Source: Chloroflexota bacterium (lineage in GTDB: Bacteria; Chloroflexota; JAHJIN01). From it: DNA of 64,000 bases. The notes under the pieces were generated by a model. It was not told where the DNA came from and did not search any database. It saw nothing but the letters and a program-made list of their open reading frames with translations. A program made the position numbers and the translations under genes. How positions within the stretch are numbered: the stretch's first letter is position 1; every line of letters starts with the position of its first letter. Positions 43,759 through 52,739 of the stretch are shown here, piece by piece. The stretch spans positions 16,928 to 80,927 of the forward strand of contig JAHJIN010000345.1 of assembly GCA_018823415.1 (NCBI GenBank), given 5' to 3'.

Positions 43759-44397
43759 CTAACGACTATGCACCACCAGCAGGATGCCGGCCCCCACCTG
43801 CACCCGGGCCTCGTCCGCCGTCATCATGTTGCTGACGCCGCGAGCCAGGGCCAGGTGCAGTGTGTCGTCCTGCAAGGGGTACGCCAGGCCAGCCGTGGTG
43901 ATACCGGTCACATCGCCGCTCAGCGGCAGCAGCGAGATGGTATCGCCGGCAGCGCCGCGCCACCGGCCGGTCTCGCCGCCGCGCAGCACGCGTATGGTCG
44001 TGAGGCCGGCCACGATGCGTGCGTCCACGTTGAGGAGCGCCGGGTGCGCCAGCAGCAGGATGTTAGCCAACGATTGGTCCCAGCGGCCGCCCAGCGTGCC
44101 CAGCATGATGATCTCGGTGGCACCGTGCCCGGCGGCATAGACCAGCGCCAGTTCCAGGTCGGTTTCGTCCTTGTGGGCCGGGTACGCCAATAGCTGGCAG
44201 CCCCGGGCCAGCAGCGCGGCCCGGTCGGCCTCGTCCAGCGAATCCAGGTCGCCGATCACCACCTGCGGCCAGAGGTCCAGGGACCGGGCGTGGCGCATCC
44301 CGCCATCGGCGCAGATGAGCCAATCAGCGGCCCGAATCTGCACCCGGGCCATCGCCGGGTCGCCCAGTTCACCGTTCGCCAGAATCACTGCGCGCAT
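43759..44397 (-). CDS. thiN: Thiamine pyrophosphokinase
   Basis: 212 aa. Converts thiamine to TPP. Conserved DGGMRHA and GDLDSL motifs in the ATP-binding domain, then a TPK C-terminal domain (AGDTISLLPLSGDVTGITT). Start ATG 44397 with GGAGGAACC upstream. First gene after the TPP riboswitch. It gives the cell a way to use imported thiamine. Confidence 0.93.
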   Translation of the reverse strand: MRAVILANGELGDPAMARVQIRAADWLICADGGMRHARSLDLWPQVVIGDLDSLDEADRAALLARGCQLLAYPAHKDETDLELALVYAAGHGATEIIMLGTLGGRWDQSLANILLLAHPALLNVDARIVAGLTTIRVLRGGETGRWRGAAGDTISLLPLSGDVTGITTAGLAYPLQDDTLHLALARGVSNMMTADEARVQVGAGILLVVHSR

Positions 44398-44411
44398 CCG
44401 GTTCCTCCCAC

Positions 44412-44435
44412 AAAAAAAGCCGCCATAGCCGGCGG
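44412..44435 (-). terminator. Riboswitch expression-platform terminator
   Basis: Minus strand CCGCC-GGCTAT-GGCGG followed by a run of seven T. It lies 10 nt after the riboswitch, 14 nt before thiN, and should form when TPP is bound. Confidence 0.82.
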
Positions 44436-44445
44436 TTTCGCGGTG

Positions 44446-44541
44446 TTGCTTCCCTGCGCCGGCATTACCCAGGATCAGGTTCCAGGGGTCGAGGCCGAGC
44501 CTCCTCTCAGCCGGGCCTTGTGGACCGGCTCCCCCAGCAAT
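44446..44541 (-). promoter_or_regulatory. TPP riboswitch (THI element)
   Basis: Minus strand P1 TTGCT/AGCAA encloses GGGGGAGCC, CTGAGAGGAGG (the CUGAGA TPP-binding motif), ACCCCTGGAACCTGATC and GGTAATGCCGGCGCAGGGAA, all hallmarks of the thi box. It controls thiN and the transporter genes. Confidence 0.93.
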
Positions 44542-44564
44542 GAGATGGTGAATTGTCTGATTTG

Positions 44565-44594
44565 AGTATAGCACAGCCGGTCGGCGCTTGTCAA
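44565..44594 (-). promoter_or_regulatory. Promoter of the TPP-riboswitch operon
   Basis: Minus strand perfect TTGACA (44589-44594), 18 bp, TATACT (44565-44570) with an extended TGC before it. Its -35 hexamer overlaps that of the divergent dedA promoter on the other strand. Confidence 0.75.
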
Positions 44595-44616
44595 ATGCGC
44601 GCGTGCCGGGTATAAT
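44588..44616 (+). promoter_or_regulatory. Promoter of the DedA gene, overlapping the divergent one
   Basis: TTGTCA (44588-44593), 17 bp, TATAAT (44611-44616). The -35 is one base out of register with the other-strand TTGACA. The 60-nt leader has short GC-rich hairpins before the GGAGG site. Confidence 0.72.
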
Positions 44617-44678
44617 AGCCCGTGCCCCTTGCGGGCAGACCCGCCCACTGGACGGGCCTTATTTGTAGGAGGAACCCA

Positions 44679-45356
44679 TTGCACGCATTCGAAGAAGCCG
44701 TCGTCGTATTCTTGCAAAACCTGTTCAACCTCATCGGCTGGGCCGGCGTGGTGGTGGCTATGGCCATCGAAAGCGCCTGCATTCCCCTGCCCAGCGAAGT
44801 GACGATGCCCCTGGCCGGGTGGATGCTCATTGCCGAGCCGGGCCAGCCCATGTGGCACGTCTTGCTGGGGGGATTGTGGGGCGCGGTCGGCTGTACCATC
44901 GGCTCTGTCATCACCTACTGGATCGGGGCCAAGGGCGGCCGGCCGTTCTTGTTGCGCTATGGCAAGTATGTGCTCATTTCGCGCCGCGACATTGATATGG
45001 CCGACCGGTGGTTTGGTCGCTGGGGCGAGGCCACGGCGTTCTTTTCGCGGCTCTTGCCGGTGGTGCGCACGTTCATCAGCCTGCCGGCCGGCGTGGCGCG
45101 CATGAACTTTACCAAATTCACGATCTTGACCTTTGTCGGCTCGTTCATCTGGTGCGCGGCCCTGACCTGGGCCGGCTATGCCTTTGGTCAGCACTGGCGC
45201 GAGATCCGCGAGTTGATGCGCCCGCTGGATATTCCCATCGTCATCGCCGGCGTGCTGTTTGTGGCCTGGTACGTCTGGCGACATATCAAGCACGCGCGAG
45301 AGGACGCCGCGCTGGAGGGCGAACCGCCAGCTCAGACCGAGCCGCTTTCTGACTAG
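44679..45356 (+). CDS. DedA-family membrane protein
   Basis: 225 aa, about five helices. DedA motifs: IPLPSEVTMPLAG with the conserved Glu, FFSRLLPVVRTFISLPAGVARM with the conserved Arg residues, and a late GSFIWCAALTWAGYAFG. Family members act as lipid carriers/flippases or in membrane stress. Start TTG 44679, set by AGGAGG at 44667-44672. Divergent from the thiamine operon. Confidence 0.9.
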   Translation: MHAFEEAVVVFLQNLFNLIGWAGVVVAMAIESACIPLPSEVTMPLAGWMLIAEPGQPMWHVLLGGLWGAVGCTIGSVITYWIGAKGGRPFLLRYGKYVLISRRDIDMADRWFGRWGEATAFFSRLLPVVRTFISLPAGVARMNFTKFTILTFVGSFIWCAALTWAGYAFGQHWREIRELMRPLDIPIVIAGVLFVAWYVWRHIKHAREDAALEGEPPAQTEPLSD

Positions 45357-45436
45357 CCTTGTTTGGCCCGCGCGCCCGGCTCGTCGAGGACACGCCTGCC
45401 CATCAGGGTAGGCGTTTGTGCTTGGAGGACCCGGTC

Positions 45437-46936
45437 ATGCCCACACCCATCTCGCCCATCACCACGCAGCCCGGCGACGTGAGCCTGCTCCGGCGCGACC
45501 TGTGCGCCCTGGTGGCGGCCCTCCAGCGGGAACCGGCGGCCCTGCGGCGCGACGGGCAATTGACCAAGGCCGAGCTGCTGCGCCTGAACGAGGGGCTGCT
45601 GGTCCGCGAGGACCTGACCGGTGTTCGCAGCGAGGATCGGGCCGGCCGGCTGGCGTTCCTGGGCTTTTTGGCGCGCCAGACCGGGTTGGTGATCGAGCGC
45701 GAGGACCGGCTAGTGCCAGCAGAGGGGGCCTCGATATGTTTCAGCGACCCGGTCTCTCAACAGGTTGCAGACCTGTGGCAATGCTGGTATGCTGCGACCA
45801 TCTGGGACGACCTGCGCCATGTGTCTTCTCTGCGGGTCAAACAGACGCCATCACACCCGCTGGTGGTCCATGACCCGGCCGCAGTGCGTCGCCGGGCCTT
45901 GACCGTCCTGGCCCGGGTCCTGGCCCCCGGCGCCTGGGTGCCGCTGACCGACGCCGTGGATGCGGTCAGCGAACACGACCCGGCTTTCCTGCGCCATCCC
46001 GAATCGGCGCGCTGGGAGATCTGCGACGCTGCCACCGGCCGCGACCTGGCCCCGGCCCGCTATTGGGACCTGGTGGAGGGCGCGCTGCTGCGCTTTTTGC
46101 TGACCGGGCCGCTGCACTGGCTGGGTTGCATCTCTCTGGGCTACGATGCCGATGGCGTGCTGGCCTTTTGCGCCCTCACGCCGCTGGGCGCGCACTTGTT
46201 GGGCCTGTCAGAGACCCCGTGGTTGCCATCGGCCCCGGAACCGCTGGTGATCCAGCCCAACTTTGAGGTCGTGGCCCCGTTTCACGCCGACCTGGGGGCC
46301 GTGCTGCGCCTGGAGCGCCTGGCTGAGCTGGTGCAGGATGGCCCGGCGCGGGTCTATCGCCTGACCCGGGACCGCTTTCGCGCGGCCCTGGACGCCGGGG
46401 CCAGCCCGCAGGCGCTCCTGGCCTTTCTGACCGACGCCGGCGCCGCGCCGCTGCCGCAGAACGTGGCCTATACCCTGCGCGAGTGGGCCGGGCAATATGG
46501 CCGCGTGCGATTGGAATTGGCCACGCTCCTGCGCGTCGACGACGAGATCCTCATGCGCGAGCTGGAATCGTCGCGGCGTCTGGCCCCGTTGCTGGGCGAG
46601 GCGCTATCGGGCACGACGCACGCCGTCGCCGCCGAGAACGTCGAGGCCCTGGCGGCCCGGCTCCGGGAAGACGGCTATATGCCTCACGTGGATGGCGACC
46701 CGCCGGCTCCGACTGCCACCGGCCGGCTCCACCTGGCCCAGCGCGAGGTCGTGCCGCTGCTGGCCGCCGCCTATGCCCTGCTGCGCCAATCGTCCGGCCC
46801 CCCCCGTAGGGGGGCGCTGCGCGTGGACGACGACCTGGCGGCCCTGGTCGCGCGGCTGGAGCGCCGGCTGAGTCCCGCCGCCCGCGCCCAGGCCGAACGT
46901 CAGGCTCACGAATGGCTGCACGAGTTGGCCCGATGA
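45437..46936 (+). CDS. XPB/Ssl2-N-like helicase-associated protein without helicase
   Basis: 499 aa. The middle-to-C part (LVIQPNFEVVAPFHADLGAVLRLERLAELVQDGPARVYRLTRDRF) matches the helicase-associated XPB/Ssl2 N-terminal (Helicase_C_3) domain. No Walker motifs or helicase domain is present, so it is a stand-alone form of a domain usually fused to an XPB-like helicase. A winged-helix-like stretch lies at about 40-200. Start ATG 45437 with GGAGG upstream. Its stop overlaps the next start (ATGA). Could bind DNA or RNA; the family has no tested role in this form that I know. Confidence 0.72.
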   Translation: MPTPISPITTQPGDVSLLRRDLCALVAALQREPAALRRDGQLTKAELLRLNEGLLVREDLTGVRSEDRAGRLAFLGFLARQTGLVIEREDRLVPAEGASICFSDPVSQQVADLWQCWYAATIWDDLRHVSSLRVKQTPSHPLVVHDPAAVRRRALTVLARVLAPGAWVPLTDAVDAVSEHDPAFLRHPESARWEICDAATGRDLAPARYWDLVEGALLRFLLTGPLHWLGCISLGYDADGVLAFCALTPLGAHLLGLSETPWLPSAPEPLVIQPNFEVVAPFHADLGAVLRLERLAELVQDGPARVYRLTRDRFRAALDAGASPQALLAFLTDAGAAPLPQNVAYTLREWAGQYGRVRLELATLLRVDDEILMRELESSRRLAPLLGEALSGTTHAVAAENVEALAARLREDGYMPHVDGDPPAPTATGRLHLAQREVVPLLAAAYALLRQSSGPPRRGALRVDDDLAALVARLERRLSPAARAQAERQAHEWLHELAR

Positions 46937-48147
46937 AGGTAAACGCCGACTGCCAGCAAACCGCCCCGGCCCTGGAGCGCGACACCTGGCGCGACCACCT
47001 GCGGCTGCTGTTCCTGCGTGGGCTGGCCGGGGCCGCGCGGCCGCTGGTGTCCGGTCCCCGGCTGCTGGACGACGCCCCGCGCATCCTGGTGATCCGGCCC
47101 GACCACTTGGGCGACCTGCTCCTGAGCACCCCGGCCCTCCACGCCCTGCGCGATGCCGTGCCCGGCGCCCACATCACGGCCCTGGTGGGGCTGTGGGGCC
47201 GCGACATCCTGGCTCGCAACCCCCACGTGGACGAAGTGCTCACCTGCACGTTCCCCTGGTTCGACCGGCAGCCCCGGACCTCGCCGCTGGCCCCGTATCG
47301 CCTGCTCTGGCAACAGGCCCGCGACCTGCGGGGCCGGGGGTTTGACGCGGCGCTGAACCTGCGCCCGGATTTCTGGTGGGGGGCGGCGCTGGCGTATCTG
47401 GCACGCATCCCGGTGCGCGTGGGCTATGACCTCCCGATGTGCCGGCCGTTCCTCACCACCCGGTTGCCGCTGGCCGGCGCGCATCACGATGCGGCTCACG
47501 ATGTGGCCCACGACGTGGGCCGCAACCTGGCGTTAGTGGCGGCGTTGACCGGCGCATCGGTGGATAGCGACCCGGCCCGCTGGCCTCTGGCCTATGCCCC
47601 CACCGACGAAGAGCGCGTCTGGGCCGCTGCTGCCCTGCCTGGCCCCGATTGGGTGGCCGTGTCGCCGGGGGCCGGGGGCCGGTGCAAGCAGTGGACGGCA
47701 GACGGCTGGGCGCAGGTCATCGACGCGCTGGTCGAGCGCCGGGGCGGTCGCGTCGCGCTGGTGGGCGGCCAGGCCGACGTGGAACTGTGCGCCGCCATCG
47801 CTGCCCAGACGCACGAGCCGCCTCTGGCGCTGGCCGGGCAGACCACGCTGGGCCAACTGGCGGCACTGTTCGGCCGGTGCCGTCTGGTGCTGGGCGCCGA
47901 CAGCGGGCCGCTGAACCTGGCCGTCGCCCGGGCCGTGCCCACGGTCCACCTGTTTGGTCCGGCCGACGTGGCCCAGTTTCGACCGTGGGGGCCGGCCGAG
48001 CGGCACGCGGTGGTTCAGGCTGACCTGCCTTGCGTACCCTGTCGCAAACTGGACTGGCCCATCGCGCCGGACGAGGTGACGCCGTGCCTGGCGGCTATTG
48101 CGCCGGATGACGTGCTGGCCGCCATAGACCGCGTGTGGGGCGTCTGA
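46933..48147 (+). CDS. Glycosyltransferase family 9 (heptosyltransferase-like)
   Basis: 404 aa. GT-B fold with N-terminal ILVIRPDHLGDLLLSTPALHALR, the motif of the ADP-heptose:LPS heptosyltransferase family, and a late GADSGPLNLA with the nucleotide-binding site. Acts at the inner face of the membrane on a surface polysaccharide or glycolipid. Start ATG 46933 overlaps the previous stop. The true sugar is unknown, since these bacteria often lack classical LPS. Confidence 0.88.
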   Translation: MKVNADCQQTAPALERDTWRDHLRLLFLRGLAGAARPLVSGPRLLDDAPRILVIRPDHLGDLLLSTPALHALRDAVPGAHITALVGLWGRDILARNPHVDEVLTCTFPWFDRQPRTSPLAPYRLLWQQARDLRGRGFDAALNLRPDFWWGAALAYLARIPVRVGYDLPMCRPFLTTRLPLAGAHHDAAHDVAHDVGRNLALVAALTGASVDSDPARWPLAYAPTDEERVWAAAALPGPDWVAVSPGAGGRCKQWTADGWAQVIDALVERRGGRVALVGGQADVELCAAIAAQTHEPPLALAGQTTLGQLAALFGRCRLVLGADSGPLNLAVARAVPTVHLFGPADVAQFRPWGPAERHAVVQADLPCVPCRKLDWPIAPDEVTPCLAAIAPDDVLAAIDRVWGV

Positions 48148-48148
48148 C

Positions 48149-49258
48149 ATGCACATCGGCATCGACGCCAGCCGGGCCGCTGTGGCCGCTCGCACTGGCA
48201 CAGAATGGTACAGCTTGCAGGTGATCCGGCGCCTGATCCAGGACCCGGCGCACTCGTACACCCTGTACAGCCGCGCCCCGCTGCCCGACGAGCTGAGCGC
48301 GCCGGGCGCGACGGCCCGGGTGATGCCGTTTCCTCGGTTGTGGACCCACGTCCGCCTGTCGTGGGAGATGGCGCGGCAGGCGCCGGACGTGCTGTGGGTG
48401 CCGGCCCACGTGCTGCCGCTGGTCCATCCCCGGCGCTCGGTCGTCACCATTCACGACCTGGGCTACCTGCATCACCCCGAAAGCCACCCGCTGCGGCAAC
48501 GCCTGTACCTGCGGCTCTCGACTGCGTGGAGCGCCCGGGCCGCCGCGCGCCTCATCGCTATCTCGCAGGCCACGCGCGACGACCTGGTGCGCGTGCATGG
48601 CGTGGACCCGGCCCGCGTCACCGTGGTCCACATGGGCGTCGATGACCGGTTCCAGCCGGTGGCTGACCCCGATGCCCGGGCCCAGGCCCGGGAGCGCCAC
48701 GGGATCGCCGGGCCATACATCCTCTACCTGGGCACCATCCAGCCGCGCAAGAACCTGGCCCGGCTGGTGGAGGCGTTTGCCCGGCTGGCGGCTGACCCCG
48801 GGGCGGAGGACCTGCAACTCGTCCTGGCCGGCCGGCGCGGCTGGCTGGCCGATGACATCTATGCCGCGGCCGAGCGGCTGGGCGTGGCGGGCCGGGTGCT
48901 ATTCCCCGGCTATGTGGCTGCCGAGGACGCGCCGCTGCTCATGGCCGGGGCGCGGCTCTTTGTGTTCCCTTCTCTCTACGAAGGGTTTGGCATGCCGGTG
49001 GTCGAAGCGATGGCCTGCGGCGTGCCGGTGGTATGCGCTAACGTCGGGGCGCTCCCCGAGGTGGCCGGCGATGCGGCGCTCCTCGTCGAACCCACCGACA
49101 CGGCCGCGTTGACGGAGGCCATGCGCCGGACGTTGACCGACGCCGGCCTGCGCCGGGACCTCGTCGCCCGGGGATTCCGACAGGCGGCCCGATTCTCCTG
49201 GGACCGCTGCGCCGCCGAAACGCTGGCCGTGTTACAGCAGGCGGGAGCGGACCGATAG
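48149..49258 (+). CDS. Glycosyltransferase family 4 (GT1/GT4 type)
   Basis: 369 aa. GT-B fold with the C-terminal EX7E motif region FPSLYEGFGMPVVEAMACGVPVV and the acceptor-side N-terminal domain. Start ATG 48149, 1 nt after the previous stop. Probably works with the family 9 enzyme on the same cell-surface glycan. Confidence 0.9.
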   Translation: MHIGIDASRAAVAARTGTEWYSLQVIRRLIQDPAHSYTLYSRAPLPDELSAPGATARVMPFPRLWTHVRLSWEMARQAPDVLWVPAHVLPLVHPRRSVVTIHDLGYLHHPESHPLRQRLYLRLSTAWSARAAARLIAISQATRDDLVRVHGVDPARVTVVHMGVDDRFQPVADPDARAQARERHGIAGPYILYLGTIQPRKNLARLVEAFARLAADPGAEDLQLVLAGRRGWLADDIYAAAERLGVAGRVLFPGYVAAEDAPLLMAGARLFVFPSLYEGFGMPVVEAMACGVPVVCANVGALPEVAGDAALLVEPTDTAALTEAMRRTLTDAGLRRDLVARGFRQAARFSWDRCAAETLAVLQQAGADR

Positions 49259-49297
49259 CAGCGCGATTCAATCGCGTCCGTCCTTGCCAGCGCACGG

Positions 49298-49326
49298 TTG
49301 ATTTTTGCGTTCGAGTGTGGTAAGAT
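49298..49326 (+). promoter_or_regulatory. Promoter of ffh
   Basis: TTGATT (49298-49303), 17 bp, TAAGAT (49321-49326), 77 bp before the ffh start. Moderate consensus. Confidence 0.55.
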
Positions 49327-49403
49327 TGCCTCGTCGCCGTTGGTGGACGTGCCTCCGGCGACGTTTTTCCGTGCGACCCATTCACCACAATCAAGGGTGG
49401 CCC

Positions 49404-50747
49404 ATGTTCGAGAGCCTGTCTGAAAAACTCCAATCCGTCTTTGAAAAGCTCGCCGGCAAGGGCAAGCTGTCCGAAAAGGACGTGGACGCCGCCATGCGCG
49501 AGGTGCGGCTGGCGCTTTTGGAAGCCGACGTCAATTTCAAGGTCGTCAAGGACTTTGTGGGGCGCGTGCGCGAGCGGGCCGTGGGCGTGGAGGTGATGGA
49601 ATCGCTCACCCCGGCCCAGATGGTCATCAAGATCGTCAACGAAGAGCTGGTCCGCACGCTGGGTGGCGACGTGAAACCGGCCGACCGGCGCCTGCTCACG
49701 GCCCCCAAGCCGCCCACTGTGGTGATGCTGGTGGGCCTGCAAGGCTCCGGCAAGACGACGACGGCGGCCAAGCTGGCGGCCCGGCTCAAAAAGGCCGGCC
49801 AGCGTCCCCTTCTGGTAGCGGCCGATACGCGCCGCCCGGCCGCCATCCAGCAGCTTGTCACGTTGGGGCAGCAGGTGGATGTGCCGGTCCACGCCGAGGA
49901 CCCCAAGGTATCGCCGCCGGACATTTGCGCCCATGCCGTGCAGCGGGCACGCGAGCAAGCGTTGAGCATCGTGCTGCTGGACACGGCCGGCCGGCTCCAC
50001 ATCGACGACGAGCTCATGCGCGAGCTGGAGCAGGTCAAGCGCAAGGCCCCGCCTACCGAGGTGCTGCTGGTAGCCGACGCCATGACCGGCCAGGACGCTG
50101 TGCGCGCCGCCGACGAGTTCAACAAGCGCGTGGGGCTTACCGGTCTGATCCTCACCAAGGTGGACGGCGATGCCCGGGGTGGCGCGGCCTTGAGCATTCT
50201 CTCGGTTACCGGGGTGCCCATCAAATACCTGGGCGTGGGCGAAAAACTGGACGGGCTGGAAGAATATCACCCGGACCGGCTGGCCTCCCGCATCCTGGGC
50301 ATGGGCGACGTGCTCACCCTCATCGAGCGCGCCGAATCGACCCTGGACCAGAAAAAACAGGCCGAGATGGCCAAAAAGATGCTCTCGGCCAGCTTTACCT
50401 TTGAGGATTTTCTGGGCCAGATGCAAGAGGTCCGCAAGATGGGACCGTTGAACCAGCTCATGGAGATGATCCCCGGCATGGGCGGCCAGAAACTGCCGGT
50501 GGACGTGTCGGAGAAGGACCTGAAGCGCATCGAGGCTATCATCTATTCCATGACACAGGAAGAGCGGCGCAACCCGCGCGTGATCAAGGGCAGCCGCAAG
50601 CGGCGCATCGCCCAGGGCAGCGGCACCACGGTTCAGGAAGTGAATCAACTCCTGGGCCAGTTCCGTCAGGTGCAGACCATGATGAAGCAGATGGGCAAGA
50701 TGGGAATGGGCAAAGGCGGGCGGGGCGCGTTGCCGTTCTTTGGATAA
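49404..50747 (+). CDS. ffh: Signal recognition particle protein Ffh
   Basis: 447 aa. N domain, then G domain: Walker A GLQGSGKTTT, DTAGR, LTKVDGDARGGAA and the G5 region; C-terminal M domain rich in Met (MGKMGMGKGGRGALPFFG). It carries nascent membrane proteins to FtsY. Start ATG 49404; the longer in-frame start has no site. No 4.5S RNA gene is seen nearby. Confidence 0.97.
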   Translation: MFESLSEKLQSVFEKLAGKGKLSEKDVDAAMREVRLALLEADVNFKVVKDFVGRVRERAVGVEVMESLTPAQMVIKIVNEELVRTLGGDVKPADRRLLTAPKPPTVVMLVGLQGSGKTTTAAKLAARLKKAGQRPLLVAADTRRPAAIQQLVTLGQQVDVPVHAEDPKVSPPDICAHAVQRAREQALSIVLLDTAGRLHIDDELMRELEQVKRKAPPTEVLLVADAMTGQDAVRAADEFNKRVGLTGLILTKVDGDARGGAALSILSVTGVPIKYLGVGEKLDGLEEYHPDRLASRILGMGDVLTLIERAESTLDQKKQAEMAKKMLSASFTFEDFLGQMQEVRKMGPLNQLMEMIPGMGGQKLPVDVSEKDLKRIEAIIYSMTQEERRNPRVIKGSRKRRIAQGSGTTVQEVNQLLGQFRQVQTMMKQMGKMGMGKGGRGALPFFG

Positions 50748-50902
50748 TCCGTCACGCGTCGTTCTGGTACGTGTCTCACGTCCGACGCATGACGCCTGGT
50801 GCTTTATGCAGCATACCTCACAGGGAGGGAGCCCCCCCCGTCGGCACGAAAATGTATTGCAGTCTGCGGTGAGAATCTATTTACGGAGTAGGAGCAAAGC
50901 TT

Positions 50903-51415
50903 ATGAACGCGATCCGCACCGTGGCCGACCTCATGGCCGTCGCCGCGCGCACGGCCCCCAAATCGGCCGGGCAGGATTATGTGGTACTCAAGGTCATCGA
51001 GGGCGACGAGTGCCAGCGGTTGGCCGACGAGATGATCAAGTACGGTCAAGAGACCGGCAAAAAGAACTTTGGCCGCGACGGACGCAACGTGGCCGCCTCG
51101 GCGGCGATGCTGCTGGTGGGCATCAAGGATGCCTCGTCGCTGGGTCTGAGCTGCGGCGCGTGCGGGTTTGACACCTGCGACGAGCGCACTGCCGCTGAGC
51201 ACGGCGAGTTTGTGGGTCCGCAATGCGCCTTTCGGGTGCTGGACATGGGCATTGCCCTGGGGTCGGCGGCCAAGATGGCCGGCCTGCTCAACGTGGACAA
51301 CCGCATCATGTACCGGGCCGGCGTGGTGGCCCGTCAGATGGGCCTCATCAATGCCGATTTCGTAATGGGCATTCCCTTGTCGGTCACCGGCAAGAGTATC
51401 TATTTCGATCGCTAG
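50903..51415 (+). CDS. DUF2148 ferredoxin-like protein
   Basis: 170 aa. One Cys-rich stretch, SCGACGFDTC, and a later PQCAFR Cys; the family is annotated as ferredoxin-domain DUF2148. A cluster ligand set is plausible but one more Cys would be needed from elsewhere (EGDECQR near residue 35 may supply it). Start ATG 50903 with GGAG-rich region upstream. Its stop TAG is the first base of a family A repeat. Confidence 0.75.
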   Translation: MNAIRTVADLMAVAARTAPKSAGQDYVVLKVIEGDECQRLADEMIKYGQETGKKNFGRDGRNVAASAAMLLVGIKDASSLGLSCGACGFDTCDERTAAEHGEFVGPQCAFRVLDMGIALGSAAKMAGLLNVDNRIMYRAGVVARQMGLINADFVMGIPLSVTGKSIYFDR

Positions 51416-51507
51416 GGCCTAACCCGTGAGAACCTTGCTCAAAAAGCAAGAATCTCCCAAGCGATAGCCAGCATCAATCTGGTTGGCTCTGGTTTATCCA
51501 GGTTAGG
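51415..51507. repeat. Dispersed repeat, family A, copy 4 (DUF2148/ubiA gap)
   Basis: About 93 bp, begins GGGCCTAACC at the DUF2148 stop and ends GGTTAGG 5 bp before the GAGG of the next gene. Its middle is longer than in the other copies (an extra GATAGC-type stretch) and the inner AAATTCTTG hairpin is changed to CCTTGCT/AGCAAG. Confidence 0.8.
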
Positions 51508-51521
51508 TTATCGAGGTAAAA

Positions 51522-52424
51522 TTGGACAGAATAAGACCCCTTCTGGGTCCCATGCGCGTTCCGTTTCTGGCTTTGGCCCTGGTTTGTGCGCTGTTGGGAG
51601 CAGCCACGGCTGCCTGGACGTCGCGCGGGGTCGTGAACCCTCAGTATTTTGCCCTGGTTCTCATCGGAGCAGTGGCCGCTCACATCAGCGTCAATGCACT
51701 CAACGAGTATTTTGACTTCAAGAGCGGCCTGGACCTGCGCACGCAGCGCACGCCGTTCAGCGGCGGCAGCGGCACGTTGCCGGCCCGGCCCGAGCTGGCA
51801 CGTTCGGCGCTGCTCACCGGCGTGATCACACTGGTCATCACCGGCGCCGTTGGCCTGTACTTTTTGTACGTCTGGGGCCTGGCCCTGCTGCCCTTGGGCT
51901 TGTTGGGGCTGATCACCATCGTCATCTATACTGTGTGGCTCACGCGCAATCCGGTGTTATGTCTGTTAACGCCGGGGCTGGGCTTTGGCACGCTCATGGT
52001 CATGGGCACAGACTTTGTGCTCACCGGTCAGTATTCGTGGACCGCATTTGTGGCCTCGTTGGTGCCGTTCTTTCTGGTAAACAACCTGCTGCTCCTGAAC
52101 CAGTTTCCTGATGTGGAAGCGGACCGGAGCATCGGCCGCAAGCACTTTCCCATCGTGATCGGCCGGCGCGCCAGCAGCCTGGTCTATGCCGCTTTCATGT
52201 TGTTCACGTATGTATCCATCGTCCTGGGCGTGTACCTGGGACTGCTGCCCCTGGCTGCCTTGCTGGGGCTGCTCGGCTTGGTGCTGGCTGTGCCAGCTTG
52301 CGTAGGCGCGTATCGCTATGCCGACGACGTGGGCAAGCTGGTGCCTTACCTGGCTTTGAACGTACTGGTCAATCTTATCACGCCGATGCTGGTCGCCGTT
52401 GGCCTGTTCATCGGCCCAAATTAG
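51522..52424 (+). CDS. UbiA-family prenyltransferase
   Basis: 300 aa, about eight or nine membrane helices. First Asp-rich motif [11 protein letters not shown] and second [12 protein letters not shown], which bind prenyl diphosphate through Mg. MenA-like (1,4-dihydroxy-2-naphthoate octaprenyltransferase) fits best, but UbiA members with other acceptors look alike. Start TTG 51522 with GAGG 5 nt upstream, no ATG fits. Confidence 0.86.
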   Translation: MDRIRPLLGPMRVPFLALALVCALLGAATAAWTSRGVVNPQYFALVLIGAVAAHISVNALNEYFDFKSGLDLRTQRTPFSGGSGTLPARPELARSALLTGVITLVITGAVGLYFLYVWGLALLPLGLLGLITIVIYTVWLTRNPVLCLLTPGLGFGTLMVMGTDFVLTGQYSWTAFVASLVPFFLVNNLLLLNQFPDVEADRSIGRKHFPIVIGRRASSLVYAAFMLFTYVSIVLGVYLGLLPLAALLGLLGLVLAVPACVGAYRYADDVGKLVPYLALNVLVNLITPMLVAVGLFIGPN

Positions 52425-52441
52425 AGAAGGAGAAGGATTTC

Positions 52442-52738
52442 ATGGTCAAGATTCGCTTGCGGCGAGTGGGCGGCAAAAAGCAGCCCAGTTATCGCATCGT
52501 GGTGACAGATGCCCGCACCCCGCGCGATGGCAGATTCATCGAGAACATCGGGCACTATAATCCGCGCACCGAGCCGGAAACATACGAGATCGAGGCCGAG
52601 CGCGCGCGCTACTGGTTGAGCCAGGGCGCCCAGCCCACCCGGGCCGTGGCGCGCTTGCTACGCAAAGATGGGATCATGGCAGACAAGCAACCCGTGGTCG
52701 CTGCGCCCGCTGCGGCCGAAGAAACGCCGGAGGGCTGA
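52442..52738 (+). CDS. rpsP: 30S ribosomal protein S16
   Basis: 98 aa. Typical start [20 protein letters not shown] and [20 protein letters not shown], plus an Ala/Pro/Glu-rich tail of about 20 residues. Binds 16S rRNA in the body. Start ATG 52442 with AAGGAG upstream. Followed by khpA after 1 nt. Confidence 0.96.
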   Translation: MVKIRLRRVGGKKQPSYRIVVTDARTPRDGRFIENIGHYNPRTEPETYEIEAERARYWLSQGAQPTRAVARLLRKDGIMADKQPVVAAPAAAEETPEG

Positions 52739-52739
52739 T

